This document shows, piece after piece, positions 58,690 to 64,000 of a stretch of 64,000 nt of DNA. The stretch comes from Dryas octopetala. Its lineage: Eukaryota; Streptophyta; Magnoliopsida; Rosales; Rosaceae. Each line of letters starts with the position of its first letter. Position 1 is the first letter of the stretch. The notes under the pieces were generated by a model. The model ran no database searches, was not told the DNA's origin, and saw only the letters and a list, made by a program, of their open reading frames with translations. The stretch is from the NCBI GenBank assembly GCA_963921425.1, contig OY992838.1, positions 15,004,001 through 15,068,000 of the forward strand, given 5' to 3'. The position numbers were made by a program, and so were the translations under genes.

Positions 58690-60560
58690 TTTTTTTTATC
58701 AAATCAATAAAGAAGTAGGATTTTTATATTGATTTCAGAATAAAACAAACATCGTTGGATATAATATATTTTCTTTGTTTTTTCCCCAATTAATAAAAAC
58801 GTCATATATTGTGTTGATGTCATATTGTACTTGGTTTCTTATTATACTTCCCAATTGTAGTTGCATGGACTTTTATACATTGCAAATTTCAGTTAAATTA
58901 ATAAAATATTTCAAAATTATATAATGGTCAATGTAAAAAAAAAAATTTCCATAAAGGTCAATAAGTTTTGAAATTATATCACACTTTAGTCACTAATTTG
59001 TCATAAAGCTCAATTCACTTGATCATGTCATGTATTTTGGTGCATTGAAAAATATCAATTTGTTTATTCCTTTTTTTCATTATTTATGGGCGTAAAATTA
59101 CGACGTTGCTTTTGATTTAATTTGGGGTATAGAAATGAGATTTAGGGTATATATATAAATAATATTTAGAGTATATAAATAGGGTTTAGAGTTTAAGGCC
59201 AGTTTAGAATTAGGGCTTATGCCTTAGGGTTTAGGTCTCGAGTTTTGGGCAGAGGGTTTAGAGTCAAAAAACCCGGGGCGCTAAACCCTAAGCCATTTTG
59301 CTGCGATGCAGTTAAACACGAACCTAATAAAAATCTAAATATTAATAGTAATATATGTTTATTAATCTATTGTAATTTATATTTTTTCATTTTGGTCAAT
59401 AGTGACTAAAATAAACTTATGAAAAAGTGCATTAATTAATATGTAATTGTGAAAAAGTTTATTGATTTATTTGTAATCGGCCCTTTTATATATTGGTTGT
59501 ATTCCTTAAAGATATGGGCAACCACAATTTGTTTGAAGAAAAACTGCAAAGACAAAGTGTAAACTAATTCTCATTTCTCCAAGAAGAAGCCCACTTTGAG
59601 AGCTGATCACTCTCTGATGTAGAACAAATGGCAGAACGGTTCATGCAACAACTCGACCGCCAGAAAGCTAAAAAAAAGAACAAACTTCAGCCCGACCCAA
59701 TGTCAGAAATGAGCCGATGATATACTGATTCGAAGGGAACGACAAGCCTATTTTGGTTAAATTCCTTCGTTTAGGGTTTCAAATAAGTAATTTAGTATTT
59801 TTGAATAAGTTTTCTAAATTGCACTTTATTTTCATTTTTATTTCCATTTTGAATTTCAAACGTCTAGGATTGTGAAAATATTTAAACAACCTTTTTGGCT
59901 ACTTGTATTATTATTATTATTATTATTATTTTAATCAGAAAACTTTGAGATTTCTCTCATTTCTCTGGTGGACTCTAGATTCTTTTTTAGGGTTAGCGCT
60001 GGTTTTCCCTATTCTCTTTTATTTGCGTGCTACGCTGCGTCACTCTCCTTTTATATACAGTGACAATTCTATAAGGATCTTACACATAAAGTCAAAAAAG
60101 AATCTAGAAGATAGATTAATTGTTATGGAAAATACATGAACTACCTAAATAGACGTCCTAAAGATAACACAAACCGTCTGAAGAAAATGTTGATGATGCT
60201 GCAAAAACTGTGCTTGTTTTTCTTCCTCCTATCCTATTTTGCTCCGAGTCCTCAACTAAAATGTTGCTCCTCTAATCCTAATTGAAGTCCTAAAATCCTT
60301 CTTTTTGGCTCAGTTAAATCTGAGCCACACACAAATAACCAAACGAACGGCCATTAAAAGATTCCCGTATCTCACATAAAAGAAAAGGCACAGGTATTAT
60401 ATATATGGGAATCTATATATACGGATTAAGTGGCTCACATTATGATAAACTTTTCAAAAGTGGCCGTTGGGGATGATTATAAATCAAAATGAGGAATTGA
60501 CATCAAATTTCTGAGTGATCATTTGGAATATTGGAAACCACTGACTTTTTACTAATTATT
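58690..60560. other. Intergenic part of copy B
   Basis: No gene. It holds a copy-B-only stretch (about 58880-60040) with AGGGTTTAG phrases near 59150-59280 and an ATT microsatellite at 59907-59931. 60040-60390 matches 36030-36390 of copy A. Confidence 0.45.
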
Positions 60561-60574
60561 TCTTTGGATTTGCA

Positions 60575-60727
60575 GATGCTAGTTATTTGATAAAAGGGTA
60601 TTTGGATACTGTAATAGATTGGATACCAGGCATGAAGGGTATCCGATTGAGATACCTCCCTAGCTTCATGAGAACAACAGACCTAGATGACCCAATTATG
60701 GATTTATTTTGTTCTGGGAAGACTAGT
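60575..60727 (+). pseudogene. UGT85-like glycosyltransferase fragment, copy B
   Basis: About 48 open codons after an acceptor-like TTTGCAG read DASYLIKGYLDTVIDWIP, GMKGIRLRYLPSF and MRTTDLDDPIMDLF. This is the UGT85-type stretch leading through the RTTD motif. Neither the acceptor pocket upstream nor the PSPG box downstream is found, so it is a fragment. Confidence 0.82.
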
Positions 60728-60729
60728 GA

Positions 60730-62480
60730 GTGTTTGAGTTGATATCAAAGGGATAAGAATAATGAGAGGTGGGAAAAATGTTTTTATATTTTGTTAAATT
60801 TTAATGATGGGTATAAAATTAAGGTAGGTGGCCTGCAAAATAGGACAAAAGGGTAGAAATATAAGTACTCATTTTTAATTGGCCCTCTTGTAGGCGAGTG
60901 CTTGAACATTGGCTTGGAGTGTTTAATAGAGCAAATTAATGTCAAGAGGCATTATGATGCTTCCTCAATTTAGTGGACCCTGTCTTGAGGGCAGTTTATT
61001 CCGGGGTACTAGTGCTTGCTTGATTTGTTTCATGCAAGTTGGAGGTTCTCAAGTTTAAGAGGCTTCATAATATTCGTCTGCACATGAAAACTTCATGATT
61101 AAACAAACTAGAGATTGCCTTTACCCATGGAATGCAACCATCTATTTAATAAAAAACGAAATATTTACACTCAAAAGTAAAAGGAAACCATGCATGCCCA
61201 TTTTACTACACTACTAAAAACCCAATTTTTCTTTATGAAAATTGTAGTTCTTTTTTTCTTACCAAACAAAATAACAAACAAAAACCTCTAAGAAAAAAAC
61301 TTACATATCACCCCGTGTGATATTACATGGTATCCTCACCCTCTCTCATTGGCTCTCTCTCTACTCTCACTCTCTTTCTCTCTCTTTCTCTCATCTCTTG
61401 TCTCTATCTCTCTCTTTAAGAGATGCGTCACTACAACATTGGAATAGGTAAGTTTTTTCCGAACTTCTAATGAGGCCACAACTAAGTAAATGGGTCTCAA
61501 ATGTGGACAGCCGAAGGACAAAAAATGTTGAAGCCTGACCAATTAATAATTATCGATATTAACGAACTGATTGATTTGGAGGTGTACGTAATGCATTTGC
61601 TATAAGCCTATAAGCATGGAGTCAAATAACTTGAGCAAAGGAACAATTAATCAAGATATGGTCCAGCATCTCAGGTGCTTGTTGGAAAAGGTACATAAGG
61701 GATTGATAGTTGGTATGGAATGACGCCCTAGTCTTTTTAACAACCATATATACAAATATAAAAAATATGGGACTTTCAAATAAAAAACATCAATAATACT
61801 AAAGGCACCAATTATTTCTCAAATTTGTAGTTACCAATATGATACATGATAACGTAATTTCTTATTTATTATAAATAAATGAGGTACAAAATGGACTCAA
61901 ATATAGAAAAATAAAATATTAACATTACTTGAGGTAACAATTGATGCCTCTATTAATAATTGATTGGGCAGATTATGTAAAATTTGACAGTTATGAACAT
62001 TCCATTGATATTATCTATAGGTTAATGTTTGCATCATATACCACGTATGTGTTTGTGGTATATGTCTGTGCGAGTAAGCATGTACCTGCTCATCTTCTTC
62101 TCCAAAGAGATTGTTGTTTTGGTGTCTTTATTTATAAATCCCAATCCTCCGATTTGAAAAAAGCATGTATTTGAGTACATGTATATTTTGTGTAATGTTT
62201 ATGAAGTACAAGGACTTTTAGAAGAAAAAAAAAAGTCTACCGTACTTAAAACTAGGAAAAAAACCCTAGTAACTTTTAGCTGTGAAAAGAAAAAATCATG
62301 TCATAGTAATTTGGATGAATCTTTGTAGTCCTGCTCTTTCATACCTAAAATCTCAGCCTTGGATAGCTATGAGTACAAAACCATACTCTTTAACTCATAA
62401 AAAGTAAGAAAATATGCAAACGTAATAGATAAAAGGTTGTTGAGGTTGGGTTTTCATGTTCTGACCGTTTCTTTCCTCAT
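60730..62480. other. Intergenic DNA upstream of the KCS gene
   Basis: No gene seen. A degenerate CT-rich tract lies at 61335-61430. Confidence 0.45.
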
Positions 62481-62482
62481 AT

Positions 62483-62485
<3 letters not shown>

Positions 62486-62570
<85 letters not shown>
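62486..62570. repeat. (GA)n microsatellite in the KCS promoter
   Basis: About 42 uninterrupted GA dinucleotides, ending some 125 bp before the KCS start codon. GA/CT tracts in plant promoters can bind BPC-type GAGA-binding factors; any role here is inference. Confidence 0.95.
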
Positions 62571-62571
<1 letters not shown>

Positions 62572-62634
62572 TCTGGAATTGTTTGATTGAACATCAGAAA
62601 GATAATTTCCTAACTTCCTCATTGCCTGCTAAGA

Positions 62635-62643
62635 TATATATAA
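62635..62643 (+). promoter_or_regulatory. TATA box of the KCS gene
   Basis: TATATATAAG lies about 55 bp before the ATG at 62693, leaving a short leader. Confidence 0.5.
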
Positions 62644-62692
62644 GCAAAAATATCAGAACAAGCTCCTAGTTAACCCCGTCCAACAAGTTGAA

Positions 62693-64000
62693 ATGGAGAC
62701 TACATTGGTTAGAAGATCCTTTTCATCTATCATTACAGAATTTCCAATCTCCCTCACCCATTTCTTAGCTGCAACTGTTTTGATCATTGCAGTTCTCTAT
62801 TTGCTTTTCAGATCCAAGAGTACATACCTTATCGATTTCACCTGCTATCTGCCTCCTGATACCTTGCGGGTTTCAAAATCGAGCTTCATTGAACACCTCG
62901 AAAGATCTGGATTTTATGACACAGAATGTGTCAGTTTCCAAGCAAAGGTATTGGAAAGATCAGGCATTGGAGAAGAGACTTGCATGCCTATTTCACTACA
63001 TGAGCTGCCGCCTTGTCTTTCTTCAGTCGGTGCTAGAAAAGAAATTGAAATTGTTCTCTTCACTGTTGTCAAAGACCTGCTTTCCAAGCACAAAATAAAT
63101 CCTAAAAGCATCGACATTCTTGTGTCAAATTGTAGCCTTTTCTGCCCTACACCTTCCATTACATCTACAGTCATAAACAAGTTTGGATTCCGAAGCAACA
63201 TAAAGAGCATCAACCTCAGTGGAATGGGTTGCGGTGCTGGAATCTTGTCAATAAGTTTGGCTAAAGATCTTCTAAAAGTTCAAAAGAATTCCTTGGCTTT
63301 AGTTCTCAGCATGGAAGCTGTAACTCCCAGTGGGTACAAGGGTACAAAAAAATCCATGCTTCTTCCCAACATTTTGTTTCGGATGGGGGGAGCTGCTATT
63401 CTACTATCCAATAGGAAGCAAGACAAGCGAAGAGCTAAGTATAAGCTCCAGCATCTTGTCCGAACGCACATTGGTTCGGATGATCAAGCATACCAATCTG
63501 TTTTCCAGAAACCCGACGAAGCTGGGATTGTTGGGGTCTCACTATCACGGGCTCTTGTACATGTAGCAGCAAAAGCCCTTAAAATTAACATATCAAAGTT
63601 AGGCCCACTTGTGCTACCATATTCGGAGCAGCTCCGATTTGGATGGTCAGTGATTCGCAAGAAACTTTGGCTTTTACCAAGCCAGGAGAGAATCTATGTA
63701 CCAAATTTCAACAAGGCTCTTCAGCATTTCTGTATACATGCTGGTGGAAGAGCAGTGATTGATGGCATAGAAGAGAGTCTCGGACTGAACAAGGAAGATG
63801 GGGAAGCTTCCAGGATGACATTATATAGATTTGGAAATACTTCATCTTCTTCAGTTTGGTATGAGCTCTGCTATTTGGAGGCAAAAGGAAAGATGAAGAA
63901 AGGAAACCATGTGTGGCAAATTGCCTTTGGAAGTGGCTTCAAGTGTAACAGTGCAATTTGGAAATGCATTTCGGATATTGATCCAACAGAAAGAAATGCA
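62693..64000 (+). CDS. KCS: 3-ketoacyl-CoA synthase (3' partial)
   Basis: One uninterrupted frame of 436 codons runs off the window end. KCS enzymes condense malonyl-CoA with acyl-CoA, the first and rate-setting step of very-long-chain fatty acid elongation in the ER, feeding wax, suberin, sphingolipid and seed-oil synthesis. The N-terminus has one clear membrane segment (about residues 24-43, LTHFLAATVLIIAVLYLLF), then the FAE1/KCS domain. The catalytic triad is visible: Cys180 in NLSGMGCGAG, His349 in FCIHAGGRAV, and Asn419 in GSGFKCNSAIW. The KSMLLPNILFRMGGAAILLS segment is also typical. The N-terminal part is about 40 residues shorter than in two-helix members. Only a C-terminal end, normally about 20-30 residues, is missing. 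It is intact as far as seen; the subfamily is not assigned. Confidence 0.94.
   Translation, partial: METTLVRRSFSSIITEFPISLTHFLAATVLIIAVLYLLFRSKSTYLIDFTCYLPPDTLRVSKSSFIEHLERSGFYDTECVSFQAKVLERSGIGEETCMPISLHELPPCLSSVGARKEIEIVLFTVVKDLLSKHKINPKSIDILVSNCSLFCPTPSITSTVINKFGFRSNIKSINLSGMGCGAGILSISLAKDLLKVQKNSLALVLSMEAVTPSGYKGTKKSMLLPNILFRMGGAAILLSNRKQDKRRAKYKLQHLVRTHIGSDDQAYQSVFQKPDEAGIVGVSLSRALVHVAAKALKINISKLGPLVLPYSEQLRFGWSVIRKKLWLLPSQERIYVPNFNKALQHFCIHAGGRAVIDGIEESLGLNKEDGEASRMTLYRFGNTSSSSVWYELCYLEAKGKMKKGNHVWQIAFGSGFKCNSAIWKCISDIDPTERNA

Larger units (their letters stand above)
53870..60730 (+). repeat. Segmental duplication, copy B
   Basis: This matches copy A (32690-36790) in order. Copy-specific gains are a solo LTR (54925-56467), a hairpin pair (56622-57045) and a roughly 470-bp insertion (57963-58430). 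Copy-specific loss: the left arm of the palindromic MITE. Confidence 0.88.

Noticed and set aside
59150..59290. Interstitial telomere repeat (AGGGTTTAG phrases)
   Set aside because: Copies are too few and too irregular to call a telomeric array.
1..64000. tRNA or rRNA genes
   Set aside because: I found no cloverleaf-capable segment with good A and B boxes and no rRNA-like block; only a weak SINE candidate at 30080-30275.

Overview
This is eukaryotic nuclear DNA from a flowering plant, most likely a eudicot. It has intron-split genes with GT..AG junctions, AT-rich intergenic DNA, plant retrotransposon lineages (Ty1/copia, Ty3/gypsy Tat-like), a CACTA element, many small inverted-repeat elements, and plant-specific genes (RDM1-like, MORN-type PIP5K, AOP-like dioxygenase, UGT85-like, 3-ketoacyl-CoA synthase). 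I cannot name the species.

Layout. 1-5905: 3' half of a GC-rich Tat-like Ty3/gypsy element on the + strand: integrase end, a 71-bp tandem repeat, a three-exon antisense gene and a probable 3' LTR. It appears to sit in an intron of the next gene. 6009-10434: CCCH zinc-finger gene (+) with three fingers and a C-terminal FSFG-like repeat domain. 10435-24960: AT-rich DNA holding an RDM1-like gene (-, 13237-15450) and a cluster of inverted-repeat elements, six with good 9-bp target duplications, plus a solo LTR (16843-17233). 25076-28489: PIP5K-like gene (+) with MORN repeats and the start of the kinase domain, then a frameshift. 28490-32900: degraded repeats, a LINE tail and CCA/CCG-rich tracts.

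31700-36790 and 53460-60730 are two copies (A and B) of one segment. Each carries an AOP-like 2-oxoglutarate dioxygenase pseudogene followed by a UGT85-like fragment. Between them lies a nested stack: a CACTA element (36963-52471) holds a copia element (37337-46927, TSD cgagg), whose 5' LTR holds a 3.39-kb solo LTR (37666-41055, TSD tttgg), which carries a 17-copy 51-bp minisatellite. The CACTA element keeps a TNPA-like (Transposase_24/Ptta-En/Spm type) gene but no visible TNPD transposase.

62693-64000: a 3-ketoacyl-CoA synthase gene (+), running off the window, with a (GA)n tract and TATA box in front.

The host genes that look functional are the CCCH protein and the KCS; the RDM1-like gene is probable. 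The most informative material is the transposon stratigraphy: the nested insertions can be ordered and three have exact or paralogous empty sites inside the same window.
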